A stretch of DNA of 64,000 nt from Anaerovirgula multivorans (GCF_900188145.1 NZ_FZOJ01000005.1:124001-188000); one strand, 5' to 3'. Positions 16,674-27,796 are shown, counted from the first letter of the stretch. The notes: generated by a model from the letters alone, not told the origin. Numbers and translations are program-made.

Positions 16674-19147
16674 TCGGCATAAAAGCAATTATTATGGCAG
16701 GAGGGAAAGGTACGAGGTTAAAGCCTCTTACCTGTAGTATTCCAAAACCAATGGTGCCTATTTTAAATAAGCCTACAATGGAATATACAGTAGAGCTACT
16801 AAAAAAGCATAGAATTACAGATATAGCAGTTACTATTGCCCATCTTCCCACCGTTATCACCGACTATTTTGCCACAGGTGAAAAATGGAATGTTAACTTA
16901 AAGTACTACGAAGAGGAAGTTCCTCTAGGGACCGGAGGCAGTGTCAAAAATGCTGAAGATTTCATTAAGGATACCTTTATTGTACTAAGTGGAGATTCCT
17001 TAACCGATATAAATATTCAAAAAGCAGTAGCATTCCATAAAAATAAAGGATCTAAGGCAACGCTAATTTTGAAAAAAGAAGCTGTACCTATAGAGTATGG
17101 CGTTGTTATTACGGATGGGGATGGAAAAATAACAAGATTTTTAGAAAAACCCAGTTGGGGTGAAGTCTTTAGCAATACCATTAATACAGGGATGTATATA
17201 TTGGAGCCAGAAGTTCTGGATTACTTTAAAAAAGGAGAGAACTTTGATTTTAGTAAAGATCTTTTTCCGAAGCTATTGGCTGACAAGGAGCCAATGTACG
17301 GTTATGTTACCGAGAACTATTGGTGTGATGTAGGAGCTCTCAACTCCTATACCCAAACCCATTTTGATATATTGGAGGATAAGGTAAATATTGAGATGGA
17401 TGGGTATCAGATAGAAAAGGGAATATGGATTGGAGAGGGAACTCAGATTAGCAGTAATGTAGAATTAGTTTCTCCAGTATACATAGGAAAAAATTGTAAC
17501 ATAAGAGAGGGAAGTAAATTAGATGCTTATACAGTAATAGGTGACAATTGTAGTATTGAGAAGGAAGTTTCCCTAAAGAGAAGTATTATTTGGAACAATA
17601 CATTGATTGGGCAAAAGACCCATTGTAGTGGGGCTTTAATATGTAACAATGTGGAAATAAAGAGAGAAGTTGAAATTTACGAAAATGCTGTTGTTGGGGA
17701 AGCAAGCAGATTAGAGGAAAGAGTGATCATTAAACCTGATATTAAGCTGTGGCCCAATAAGAAAATTGAAGAGAATACAGTGATCAATCAAAACCTTGTG
17801 TGGGGTACAAAGGCTTCCAAGACTATTTTTGGATTTAAAGATGTTTCAGGCCAGATCAATATTGATATTAGTCCGGAGTTTGCCTCTAGATTAGGCACTG
17901 CCTTTGCCTCCACCTTAAAAGAAGATGGGGTTATCATTGTAAGTAGTGATTCTTTAAATGCCAGTAAGCTCATTAAAAATGCTTTAACAGCAGGGATAGA
18001 ATCTACAGGAACTGGCGTTATTGATATAGACAAGGCGGTGATGCCAGTAAACCGTTTTGCAATAACCCATTTCAAAGGAAATGGTGGTATACACGTAAGA
18101 CTGGATGATACAGATCATAACCAAGTACATATTGAATTTGCAGATAAAAATGGTGTCAATATCCAAAGATCTTCAGAAAGGGAAATAGAAAACTTATTCA
18201 ATAGAGAAGATTTTAAACGATGTAATGCAGATCAAATTCCATCTTCTATAAATGTAGAAAACTTTCAGGAATTCTATATAAATAACGGCATGGGTTTACT
18301 GAAGGATATATCAAGCATTAAGAGAAAAAGTCCTAATATTTTAGTGAGTTCCAAATCTCAGCCGATGCAAAAACTAACCGTACAGTTTCTAGAAAGAATT
18401 GGATGCGAGGTACAGCAGGACTATCGAATAAAGGAATATAGGCAAATAAAAGATTATTTACCTGTGATGGTACAACAAGTAATCATAGGAACAGCAGATT
18501 TAGGGGTAGTTATTAGTGAAGATGGAGAAAAAATGATTTTGATAGATAAAAAAGGGAACACCATCCAGCAGGAAAAATACGATATGTTGGTTATGATGAT
18601 GCTATTGAAGGAAGGGAATAAAGAAAAGCTGATATTGCCATATACAGCACCCTATGGCATTGAAAAGCTGATTAATGCACAGAATATTGAAATCATACGG
18701 GTAAAATCGAATCCAGCTAGTATTATGTATGCAATGCATAGCCTTGATGGAGAGGGAAAAGATGGATTATCTCAATACATCTTAAGCTATCATGCTATTT
18801 GGGGAATGGGAGTTATTGTGGATTTTTTAATTAGAAATCATTTGAGACTAGAGGACTTAGTAGAAGAAATGCCAGATATATACTTCATAAAGGAAAAGAT
18901 ACCTTGTGATTGGCAGGATAAAGGACGAATCATCCGACAGTTGGTGGAGGAGCATCAGGATCATAATATAGAATTGTTTGAAGGAGTAAAAATAAATGAC
19001 GAAAGAGGTTGGGCATTAATATTGCCTGATAGTGAAAAACCCTTATTTAATCTATATACTGAAGGGTTTTCTGAGGAATATGCTCAGGAGCTTTCTCTAT
19101 TCTATCGTGAAAAGGTGAAGCAACTACTGCAAAATCAAGGGCAATAA
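16670..19147 (+). CDS. Sugar-phosphate nucleotidyltransferase / phosphomutase-like fusion
   Basis: This 825-aa cytoplasmic protein has three parts. Residues 1-235 are an NTP transferase with AGGKGTRLKPLTCSIPKPM. Residues about 245-375 are left-handed beta-helix hexapeptide repeats. Residues about 385-820 resemble phosphoglucomutase/phosphomannomutase. The usual phosphoserine loop is replaced by KGNGGIHVRLDD and the metal loop DGDGD by TADLGVVISEDG, so the mutase half is probably not a normal mutase. The start is GTG; the usual MKAIIMAGG start codon position is ATA here. It precedes the glucan synthase and may supply activated sugar (inference). Confidence 0.85.
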   Translation: MIGIKAIIMAGGKGTRLKPLTCSIPKPMVPILNKPTMEYTVELLKKHRITDIAVTIAHLPTVITDYFATGEKWNVNLKYYEEEVPLGTGGSVKNAEDFIKDTFIVLSGDSLTDINIQKAVAFHKNKGSKATLILKKEAVPIEYGVVITDGDGKITRFLEKPSWGEVFSNTINTGMYILEPEVLDYFKKGENFDFSKDLFPKLLADKEPMYGYVTENYWCDVGALNSYTQTHFDILEDKVNIEMDGYQIEKGIWIGEGTQISSNVELVSPVYIGKNCNIREGSKLDAYTVIGDNCSIEKEVSLKRSIIWNNTLIGQKTHCSGALICNNVEIKREVEIYENAVVGEASRLEERVIIKPDIKLWPNKKIEENTVINQNLVWGTKASKTIFGFKDVSGQINIDISPEFASRLGTAFASTLKEDGVIIVSSDSLNASKLIKNALTAGIESTGTGVIDIDKAVMPVNRFAITHFKGNGGIHVRLDDTDHNQVHIEFADKNGVNIQRSSEREIENLFNREDFKRCNADQIPSSINVENFQEFYINNGMGLLKDISSIKRKSPNILVSSKSQPMQKLTVQFLERIGCEVQQDYRIKEYRQIKDYLPVMVQQVIIGTADLGVVISEDGEKMILIDKKGNTIQQEKYDMLVMMMLLKEGNKEKLILPYTAPYGIEKLINAQNIEIIRVKSNPASIMYAMHSLDGEGKDGLSQYILSYHAIWGMGVIVDFLIRNHLRLEDLVEEMPDIYFIKEKIPCDWQDKGRIIRQLVEEHQDHNIELFEGVKINDERGWALILPDSEKPLFNLYTEGFSEEYAQELSLFYREKVKQLLQNQGQ

Positions 19148-19168
19148 TGCCTTTGATTGCACTCTGTG

Positions 19169-19212
19169 AAAGTGACTGACACAAAATCAAAGATTTTGGT
19201 CATCTACTTATG
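19169..19212 (-). repeat. Reverse copy of the 3.9-kb tandem repeat unit
   Basis: Read on the reverse strand this gives TAAGTAGATGACCAAAATCT then TTGATTTTGTGTCAGTCACT, matching the core of the units at 3946-4055. It lies between the fusion gene and the giant glucan synthase gene. Confidence 0.7.
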
Positions 19213-19268
19213 GTTATCTACTTTTGTGTCATCTACTTTTGTTGAAAAAAAAAGGAGAGGGAATACAT

Positions 19269-22200
19269 ATGCTTCTTAATACCAATAAGGGAAGGAAACA
19301 AGACAATAGAATTATAGAGCTAAAGGATGTATTATTAACTCCTGAAGAATTGAACCAGCATGCAAAAGAAATTGCCAAAAACCATACTGTATATCATGAT
19401 CCTGGATCTCTACAACATCTAATAAAAAGATTAGATAATAACTTTGAAACAATAGCGTCTGTCTATAAAAGTCTTAATGAAGCTATTAAACATAGACAAG
19501 ACTTGTCACCGGCATCTGAATGGCTTCTTGATAACTTTTATAAGGTAGAAGAACAGCTGAAGGAAGCAAGACAAAATCTATCAAAGGAGAAGTTTTTAAG
19601 GTTAGATACACTAAATCATGGTTTCCTAAAGGGACACCCTAGGGCCTATGGAATTGCTCTAGAGTTTATTGCCCATACTGATGGAAAATTAGAAGAAGCA
19701 CAACTGATCAACTTCATTCAATCCTATCAGTCCCAGAGGGTATTAACCATTGCAGAAATTTGGTCTCTTTCCTTAATGATCCGATGTGCTCTAATTGAAA
19801 ATATTAAAACAATCTGCCAAAGAATTCATAATAATCATAAACAATGGCAAAAAGCTGAAAAAGCAGCAGCATTACCAGAGGAAGAAATCCTTCGTGTTGT
19901 TAAGAAGAACATTGAACTAGATGGCAGAGCAAACTTCTCCTATGCTGAACATCTGTTGAGGGTATTGAGAAGAGAGGGAACAGAAACTGGAGAAATTATC
20001 ACGTACTTAGAAAAAAAGCTAAAAGACTATAACACTTCAATAAAGGATTTAGTAGACGAAGAACACAAGGAACAGGCGGAGGCAAAAATATCTATAGGCA
20101 ATTCTATTACCAGCTTGAACATTGTGGCAACGATTGATTGGAACAATATTTTTGAAAGCTTAAGTATTGTTGAGGAGGTTTTGAAAAAGGATCCTAGTGG
20201 TATATATTCTCAATTAGATTTTGATTCTCGTGACTATTATCGAAATCACATTGAAAAAATAGCAAAGAAATTAAAGGAACCTGAAACTAGGATAGCCAGA
20301 AAGGCAATTGAGTGTGCTAAAAGAGCTGAAGGAAATCATGAAGAGGATAGAAAAAAACATGTAGGTTATTATTTAATAGATGAGGGAAGAAAGTGTTTGT
20401 TTGAAGCCTTAGATCATTTAGAGATAAAGGATTCCTTTAACAACAAGCCTTTTTCTACTTATCTAGCACCTGTTTTTATTATCACAGTCTGCATTATATT
20501 AGCCGCTATTACCTATGGTTTGAGGTTTATAGATAGAGGGACAGAAGGATTCTTAATTTTAATAGGGTTGGCTGTCCTCATACCTGCTAGTGATATCGCT
20601 GTTAGTTTAGTAAACTGGTTATTAACAAACCTGTTTCCTCCAACCTTTTTACCGCGAATTGAATATAGGGATGGAATACCAAAAGAAGCCGCCACTTTGG
20701 TGGTGGTGCCTACTCTACTCCCAAATAAAAATAGGGCAAAAGAAATCATTAGACAAATGGAGATATTCTATCTTGCTAATAAAGAAGAAAATTTGTTTTT
20801 TGCTTTAGCTGGAGATTACAGGGATGCAGACCAGAGGGAACAGCCGGAAGATAAAGTTATTATTGAGGCTGGTATAGCAGAAACAAAAAGACTAAATGAA
20901 AAATACGGGAAAGATATTTTTTATTTTTTCCACAGAGAAAGAAGGTTTTGTCAAAAACAAAAAAAATGGATGGGATGGGAGAGAAAAAGAGGAGCACTTG
21001 TGGAATTGAATGAACTGCTCTTAGGAGGAAAGGGGACATCTTACTCCACTGTTACGGGAAATATTTCAAATTTAAAGGATGCGAAGTATGTTATTACGAT
21101 TGATGCTGATACGCAGTTGCCCATAGACACAGCAAAAAAATTGATAGGCATTGCTTCTCATCCATTAAATAAACCTATTATTGATGAAAAATCAGGTGTA
21201 GTTGTAGAAGGATATGGATTGATTCAGCCTAGAATAGGAGTCAATATAGAAAGCACAAATAAATCTGTTTTTACAAAGGTATTTGCCGGGCAAGGAGGAA
21301 TTGATTCCTATACCACTGCTAACTCAGATGCATATCAAGATTTGTTTGGCACAGGGATCTTCACTGGAAAGGGCATCTATGACATCGAGGTCTTCAACAA
21401 AGTTTTGAAGGATGCTATACCAGAGCATACTATATTAAGTCATGATTTGCTTGAGGGAAGTTACATTAGAACTGGATTAGCCACTGATTTTGAACTGATT
21501 GATAGCTATCCATCGAAATACAGCGCCCATATGATGAGACTTCATCGATGGGTACGGGGTGACTGGCAGTTAATAAGATGGTTATCTTCAATAGTGGTAA
21601 ATAGGAGGGGAGAAAAGGTAAAAAATCCTCTTTCGGCTTTAGCAAAATGGCAAATTTTTGATAACATGAGGCGAAGCTTAGTACCTATAAGTGTACTGTT
21701 ATTATTAATACTAGGCTTCACTATACTTCCTGGTTCTTCAATTTTTTGGATAGGCTTGGGAATATTCACCATTATCTTCCCATTAATCATTAGTACTATT
21801 GAATACATAAAGCAAAGATACTATAAAGCGATCAATGAAAGATTAAATGCTGATTTAATTGTTGGTGTAAAAGCTACCTTCTATCAGGTATTGTTAAATT
21901 TTATATTTTTACCTTATCATGCCTATATGATGGGAGATGCCATTGCTCGTACCTTGTACCGTGTGTATATTTCCAAGGAAAATCTATTGGAATGGGTTAC
22001 TGCTGCAGATGTAGAAAAAAATCTTGAGAATGATCGAAAAAGCTCTGTAAATAGAATGAAAAGTGGTATAGGAATCGCAATAGCAGTTTTTATTTTAACA
22101 TTATTAATTAATCCTTATAGCCTACTTTATGCTGTGCCTATGGTGGTAATTTGGGGTGCAAGTCCCTTTATCGCCTTTAATGTCAGCAAAGAGATAGAAA

Positions 22201-25200
22201 AAAAGGAGGAATGTTTAGAGGAAGAAGAAGTACGACAGCTACGACGAATTGCAAGAAAAACATGGGCATATTATGAGGACTTTGCAGATGAGGAAAACAA
22301 TTATCTACCTCCTGATAATTATCAGGTTTTTCCACCTAATGAGATCGCCTATAGAACTTCGCCAACAAACATTGGGTTTCTTTTGATGTCTATTCTTTCA
22401 GCACGAGATTTTGGTTATTTACCTACTGGTGAAATGATCGATAGGCTTGAAAAAACGATTTCAACGATAGAAAGAATGGATATGTGGAAGGGACATCTTT
22501 ACAATTGGTATGATACTAGGACACTGGAGGTTTTGAGACCCTATTATGTATCTACTGTAGATAGCGGCAATTTTATTAGTTATTTAATCACAGTAAAAGA
22601 AGGATTAAAAGATTATTTAGAAAAACCACTGATGAACATGGAATTGGTGGTGGGGCTGAAGGATACTCTAATGCTGGTAGAAAAGGTGAATGAGACAGAC
22701 ATAAATTATCTAGAGGATATTATAAAAAGTGAGAACATTACTTTAGACACATTTGTAGATTTAATACAGCACTTTCAGCGAAAAGAAGAAACCGTTGAAG
22801 CTCATTGTGGCTGGAACCGGAGATTTTATGACATGATGAATATCTTCAATAGAGAAATAGAAAGGTTTTTTCCTTCTCATAAGACAATGATCATTCCACA
22901 CAAATTTAACTTAAATGATAAATCTCTTTTAGAATTAAAAGAAATCTATAGAAAAAAACTACTTAAAAGAAGGGATAAGGAAAATAACGAACTAAGAAAG
23001 GATTTACTTGAAAAAATTAATTATATCAATGAAATCATCAGTAAAATCAATTCTTTAATAGAAAGAATCAATAAAATTGTGGAAGCAGCTGAATTTGTTC
23101 ATCTTTATGATTTTAAAAGGCATTTGTTTTCCATTGGTTATAACGTAGATGAAGAGCGACTTACTAATTCCTATTATGATTTATTGGCCTCTGAGGTAAG
23201 AACTACCAGCTATATAGCTATAGCTAGAAGAGAAGTTCCTAAAAAGCACTGGTTTAAGCTAGGAAGAGCTATGGCAATCATCAAAGAATATAGAGGTTTA
23301 GTCTCCTGGACTGGCACGATGTTTGAATACTTCATGCCCTATTTGGTCATGAAAAACTACGATAATACCCTGATGGATGAAAGCTATAGTACTGTGATTA
23401 AGACGCAAAAGCTTTACTGTGAAAAAAGAGGTGTTCCTTGGGGAATTTCAGAGTCAGGTTATTATACCTTTGATATGGCATTAAACTATCAATATAAGGC
23501 CTTCGGCATATCTGATTTAGGATTAAAGAGAGGTCTATCAAAGGATATCGTAGTATCACCCTATTCCTCCTTTTTAGCATTACCTTTTCGACCAAAGGAA
23601 GCAATGAAGAACATTCAAGAATTAATGAAGGAGGACTTAGAGGGAGAATACGGCTTTTATGAAGCGATTGATTATACTCCTAGAACCGTATCCAGTGGAA
23701 CGGGATCTGAAATAGTAAAGAGCTTTATGGCCCATCATCAAGGAATGATTTTTGTTTCCTTAGATAATCTGTTAAATAAAAACATCATGCAAAAAAGATT
23801 TCACCAGGATCCAGTTATGCAGGCAGGAGAAATTTTGTTACAGGAACGAATTCCTTTAAGATTAATCATCACAAAACAGTACAAAGAAGAAGTAGAGCCG
23901 CTATGGAAGGCAGAGGGAAAAACTCAGAAGGTAGTAAGAATTTATGGTATACCGGAGGATGCACTACCACAATGTCATCTTCTATCCAATGGTAGATATT
24001 CTGTTATGGTTACCAACACTGGAGCTGGCTACAGCAAAATGGAAAAGATCCAAATAAGTAGATGGCGGGAGGATGCAATTAGCGGGAAGGATGGCACCCA
24101 TATTTTTATTCATCACCTCAACGAAAATAAAATGTGGACAACTGCGCTAGAGCCCTTTTCTCAAGAACCAGATGGATATAAAGTTAAATTTTCACAAGAT
24201 AAGGCGGAATTTCTTAGAACCGATGAAAACATCGATACCCATACAGAAATTGTAGTATCCACAGAGGATGATGTAGAAATTAGAAAGGTTACTTTAACGA
24301 ATCATGGCAGTCAAACAGCCAATATGGAAATAACCAGCTATTTTGAAGCGGTGCTTACTTACCAAGCGGCAGATGTTGCCCACCCTGCCTTTAGCAACCT
24401 ATTTGTTCGAACTGAGGTGCTTCCTGAAGAAGATAGTCTTATTGCCTCTAGAAGACCTAGGGAACACGGTCAAGAGACAAAATGGATTTTTCATAGGGTT
24501 ACCGTTGAGGGAGAATCTATAGGTGGATTACAGTATGAAACCAATAGAGGAGCTTTTATCGGCAGAGGAAGAGACCTTAGCAATGCTATTGCCCTAGGAC
24601 AGCCTTTAAATGGAACTGAAGGAATTGTGCTGGACCCTATTATGAGCTTAAGAAAAACAGTGAAAGTGGCAGCAGGAAGATCAATAACTATTACCTTTAT
24701 AACTGGCATTGATCATACTAGGGAAAAAGTAATCATTTTAGCTAAAAAATATGGAGATATAGCTGCTATTCATCGTTCCTTCCAATTAGCCATTACCAGA
24801 AGTCAGGTGGAGACCAGCTATTTGGATATAAAAGCAGAGGAGTTAAGACTCTACCAAGAGATGATTCCACAAATCATCTATTTAAGTCCTATAAGGAGAA
24901 GGTATCAAGCGTTGTTAAAGGAAAATAGAAAAGCCCAATCTGGACTCTGGGCTTATGGTATATCAGGAGATTTACCTATTGTAATGGTCAGTATAAGAAG
25001 CATGGAGGATATCGATGTGGTTAGTCAATTGCTAAAGGCCCATGAATATTGGAGAGTTAAAGGGCTGACTGTTGATCTCGTAATTTTCAATGAGGATGAA
25101 AGCAGTTATTTACAACCATTACAACAGTTAATTAATGATATAGTGTTTTCTAGTCAAGGTAGATATATGGTAGACCAACCAGGAGGTATCTTCATACGAA

Positions 25201-27782
25201 ATGCTAGTGTGATGCCTCCAGAGGATAGAATTCTTCTCTATACGGTGGCAAGAATGGCAATTAAGGCAGAGAATCGACCCTTAAGTAAGCAGATGGAAGT
25301 TGGAGAAGAAAAGGTGGTAGCAGAAGAAGCAACTTTTGATAAAAATAAAATAAGATACAATAGTAGAGATGATGCGTTAGATTTAGACTATTTTAATGGA
25401 TACGGAGGATTTAGCAAGGATGGCAGGAAATATATCATCCGGCTGAAGGAAAATAACCATACCCCAGCACCATGGATTAATGTTGTGGCAAATAAAAATT
25501 TTGGGTTTATTGTTTCAGAAAGGGGATCAAGCTTTACTTGGGCAGAGAACAGCAGGGAAAACAAATTAACTCCATGGTCAAATGATCCCGTTACAGATCC
25601 TTCAGGTGAAGCAATTTATATAAGGGATGAGGAAACAGGAGCATTATGGTCAACAACCGCCTTTCCTATCAGAGAAAAGGAAAGCTATACTATTACCCAC
25701 GGACTAGGCTACTCCACCTTTTATCATAATAGTCAAGGAATACAGCAGGAGCTTACAATGTTTGTACCTAAGGATGATACGCTTAAGATAAATCTGGTTA
25801 AGATGAAAAATAACAGCAGCAAAGATAGAAGACTTACCTTAACCTATTACATTAGACCAGTAATGGGGGTTAGTGATCAAGTTACCCAACAATACATCAT
25901 AACAGAAAGAGATGAGGAACGGGAAGGAATCCTCATAAAAAATCCTTATAATTCTGACTTTGAAGGAAGAATAGCTTTTGTTGCTACCTCAGAGGCTATA
26001 ACATCCTACACCTGTGATAGACAGGAATTTATAGGTCAGCGAGGAAGCTTGATCAAGCCGGATGCCCTTAAAAACAAGCAGCTTTCCAATCGAGCTGGGG
26101 CAGGCTATGACCCCTGTGTAGTGCTTCAAGTTACCGTTGAACTTAAGAACAATGAAGAAAAAGAACTAGCATTTCTATTTGGACAAACCCAAAGCCTTGA
26201 AGAAATCAATAGATTGATTCATACCTATAGGGTGACAGACAATAGCAAAAAGGCTTTAAAGGAGGTACAGGATTATTGGCTTCATTTGGTTGACACAATT
26301 CAGGTAAAGACTCCAGACTTATCCATGGATTTAATGCTAAATCAATGGCTGCTTTATCAAACAATAGCTTGTAGGATATGGGCAAGATCTGCATTTTATC
26401 AATCAGGAGGTGCCTATGGTTACAGAGATCAGCTACAGGATGCAATGAATATGGTATATCCTCTAGCTGAAGCAACTCGACAGCAAATCTTATTGCATTG
26501 CGCCCACCAATTTGTTGAGGGTGATGTGCAGCACTGGTGGCATCCAGGAGCAGGAGACAAAGGGATACGAACCCGATTCTCTGATGATTTACTATGGTTA
26601 CCCTTCGCTGTAGTGGAGTATACCCACAACACTGGTGATTACAGTATCCTAGAGGAAGAGGTGAAATTTTTAGAGGAAGAACCATTGAAAGAGAATGAAG
26701 ATGAAAGATATGGTATTCCAAAGATATCACAAGAAAAGGCTTCTGTATATGAGCATTGTATTCGTGCGATTGAAAGAGGTTTGAAGTTTGGTGAAAATGG
26801 CATACCACTTATGGGATCTGGCGATTGGAATGACGGTATGAATACCGTTGGTAATAAAGGGAAGGGTGAAAGTGTATGGTTAGGTTGGTTTTTACATTCC
26901 ATATTAAATAGATTTGCAGTACTATGTGATAGGATGCAGGAGGAGGATAGAGGGAAACGATATGTTGATTATGCTAAACAGATTGCAGAAGTGATTGAGA
27001 GAAATGCCTGGGATGGAGGATGGTATATTCGAGCTTTTTATGACGATGGTTCACCTTTAGGCTCTTCGCAAAATACCGAGTGCAAAATCGACTCTTTAGC
27101 TCAATCTTGGTCTATTATCTCTAAAGGTGGGAGAGAGGATAGGCGAAAGAAAGGGATGGAAGCAGTTGAGCAATATCTGGTGAAAAGAGATGAGGGAATG
27201 ATCCTATTATTTACACCTCCCTTTGATAAAAGTGACCAGAACCCAGGCTATATTAAAGGCTATGTTCCTGGGGTTAGAGAGAATGGCGGTCAGTATACCC
27301 ATGCGGCAACTTGGGTCATCAAAGCCTTTGCTATGGCGGGAGATGGAGATAAAGCATGGGAGCTCTTTAACATGATTAATCCTATTAATCATACGAGAAC
27401 ACCGCTTGAATGTGCCACCTATAAATTAGAGCCCTACGTTATGGCGGCAGATGTTTACGCAGTTAGCCCCCATACAGGCAGAGGCGGCTGGAGCTGGTAT
27501 ACTGGTGTATCAGGATGGATGTACAAGGTTGGTGTAGAGGATATATTAGGGCTAAAGAAAAATGGGGATAAGCTAGTGATTGATCCCTGTATACCGAAGG
27601 ATTGGAAGGAATATACCATGAAGTACCGTTATATGGATACCTATTATTATATTAGGGTAAAAAACCCTAATGGGGTGAATACTCAGGTGAAAGAGTTGCG
27701 ATTAGATGGAAAACCAATGCTGGGAGAATATATTCCCTTGATAGATGATAAGAAAGATCATAAGGTAGAGGTAATCATGTAG
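19269..27782 (+). CDS. Cyclic beta-1,2-glucan synthase-like giant protein (NdvB/ChvB-like)
   Basis: I chose ATG 19269 (2,837 aa) because AAGGAGAGGG lies 7 bases upstream; an earlier in-frame start at 19224 lacks one. The order is: N-terminal helical region; membrane segments (about 400-450); GT84 glycosyltransferase with TIDADTQLP (about 612) and LHRWVRGDWQLIRW; more membrane segments (about 800-930); glucoamylase-like domain (RTSPTNIGFLL, YNWYDTRTL, SWTGTMFEYFMP); then GH94 phosphorylase-type domains with GYRDQLQDAM and the catalytic-Asp motif GSGDWNDGMN (about 2517). All blocks look intact. It would polymerise, cyclise and trim beta-1,2-glucan at the membrane. Confidence 0.9.
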   Translation: MLLNTNKGRKQDNRIIELKDVLLTPEELNQHAKEIAKNHTVYHDPGSLQHLIKRLDNNFETIASVYKSLNEAIKHRQDLSPASEWLLDNFYKVEEQLKEARQNLSKEKFLRLDTLNHGFLKGHPRAYGIALEFIAHTDGKLEEAQLINFIQSYQSQRVLTIAEIWSLSLMIRCALIENIKTICQRIHNNHKQWQKAEKAAALPEEEILRVVKKNIELDGRANFSYAEHLLRVLRREGTETGEIITYLEKKLKDYNTSIKDLVDEEHKEQAEAKISIGNSITSLNIVATIDWNNIFESLSIVEEVLKKDPSGIYSQLDFDSRDYYRNHIEKIAKKLKEPETRIARKAIECAKRAEGNHEEDRKKHVGYYLIDEGRKCLFEALDHLEIKDSFNNKPFSTYLAPVFIITVCIILAAITYGLRFIDRGTEGFLILIGLAVLIPASDIAVSLVNWLLTNLFPPTFLPRIEYRDGIPKEAATLVVVPTLLPNKNRAKEIIRQMEIFYLANKEENLFFALAGDYRDADQREQPEDKVIIEAGIAETKRLNEKYGKDIFYFFHRERRFCQKQKKWMGWERKRGALVELNELLLGGKGTSYSTVTGNISNLKDAKYVITIDADTQLPIDTAKKLIGIASHPLNKPIIDEKSGVVVEGYGLIQPRIGVNIESTNKSVFTKVFAGQGGIDSYTTANSDAYQDLFGTGIFTGKGIYDIEVFNKVLKDAIPEHTILSHDLLEGSYIRTGLATDFELIDSYPSKYSAHMMRLHRWVRGDWQLIRWLSSIVVNRRGEKVKNPLSALAKWQIFDNMRRSLVPISVLLLLILGFTILPGSSIFWIGLGIFTIIFPLIISTIEYIKQRYYKAINERLNADLIVGVKATFYQVLLNFIFLPYHAYMMGDAIARTLYRVYISKENLLEWVTAADVEKNLENDRKSSVNRMKSGIGIAIAVFILTLLINPYSLLYAVPMVVIWGASPFIAFNVSKEIEKKEECLEEEEVRQLRRIARKTWAYYEDFADEENNYLPPDNYQVFPPNEIAYRTSPTNIGFLLMSILSARDFGYLPTGEMIDRLEKTISTIERMDMWKGHLYNWYDTRTLEVLRPYYVSTVDSGNFISYLITVKEGLKDYLEKPLMNMELVVGLKDTLMLVEKVNETDINYLEDIIKSENITLDTFVDLIQHFQRKEETVEAHCGWNRRFYDMMNIFNREIERFFPSHKTMIIPHKFNLNDKSLLELKEIYRKKLLKRRDKENNELRKDLLEKINYINEIISKINSLIERINKIVEAAEFVHLYDFKRHLFSIGYNVDEERLTNSYYDLLASEVRTTSYIAIARREVPKKHWFKLGRAMAIIKEYRGLVSWTGTMFEYFMPYLVMKNYDNTLMDESYSTVIKTQKLYCEKRGVPWGISESGYYTFDMALNYQYKAFGISDLGLKRGLSKDIVVSPYSSFLALPFRPKEAMKNIQELMKEDLEGEYGFYEAIDYTPRTVSSGTGSEIVKSFMAHHQGMIFVSLDNLLNKNIMQKRFHQDPVMQAGEILLQERIPLRLIITKQYKEEVEPLWKAEGKTQKVVRIYGIPEDALPQCHLLSNGRYSVMVTNTGAGYSKMEKIQISRWREDAISGKDGTHIFIHHLNENKMWTTALEPFSQEPDGYKVKFSQDKAEFLRTDENIDTHTEIVVSTEDDVEIRKVTLTNHGSQTANMEITSYFEAVLTYQAADVAHPAFSNLFVRTEVLPEEDSLIASRRPREHGQETKWIFHRVTVEGESIGGLQYETNRGAFIGRGRDLSNAIALGQPLNGTEGIVLDPIMSLRKTVKVAAGRSITITFITGIDHTREKVIILAKKYGDIAAIHRSFQLAITRSQVETSYLDIKAEELRLYQEMIPQIIYLSPIRRRYQALLKENRKAQSGLWAYGISGDLPIVMVSIRSMEDIDVVSQLLKAHEYWRVKGLTVDLVIFNEDESSYLQPLQQLINDIVFSSQGRYMVDQPGGIFIRNASVMPPEDRILLYTVARMAIKAENRPLSKQMEVGEEKVVAEEATFDKNKIRYNSRDDALDLDYFNGYGGFSKDGRKYIIRLKENNHTPAPWINVVANKNFGFIVSERGSSFTWAENSRENKLTPWSNDPVTDPSGEAIYIRDEETGALWSTTAFPIREKESYTITHGLGYSTFYHNSQGIQQELTMFVPKDDTLKINLVKMKNNSSKDRRLTLTYYIRPVMGVSDQVTQQYIITERDEEREGILIKNPYNSDFEGRIAFVATSEAITSYTCDRQEFIGQRGSLIKPDALKNKQLSNRAGAGYDPCVVLQVTVELKNNEEKELAFLFGQTQSLEEINRLIHTYRVTDNSKKALKEVQDYWLHLVDTIQVKTPDLSMDLMLNQWLLYQTIACRIWARSAFYQSGGAYGYRDQLQDAMNMVYPLAEATRQQILLHCAHQFVEGDVQHWWHPGAGDKGIRTRFSDDLLWLPFAVVEYTHNTGDYSILEEEVKFLEEEPLKENEDERYGIPKISQEKASVYEHCIRAIERGLKFGENGIPLMGSGDWNDGMNTVGNKGKGESVWLGWFLHSILNRFAVLCDRMQEEDRGKRYVDYAKQIAEVIERNAWDGGWYIRAFYDDGSPLGSSQNTECKIDSLAQSWSIISKGGREDRRKKGMEAVEQYLVKRDEGMILLFTPPFDKSDQNPGYIKGYVPGVRENGGQYTHAATWVIKAFAMAGDGDKAWELFNMINPINHTRTPLECATYKLEPYVMAADVYAVSPHTGRGGWSWYTGVSGWMYKVGVEDILGLKKNGDKLVIDPCIPKDWKEYTMKYRYMDTYYYIRVKNPNGVNTQVKELRLDGKPMLGEYIPLIDDKKDHKVEVIM

Positions 27783-27796
27783 GATGAATCATAAAT

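Noticed and set aside
26206..26808. Reverse-strand frame of 200 codons within the glucan synthase gene
   Set aside because: It covers the conserved GH94 region of the forward gene. The predicted protein is rich in Cys/His and matches nothing; it is a shadow.
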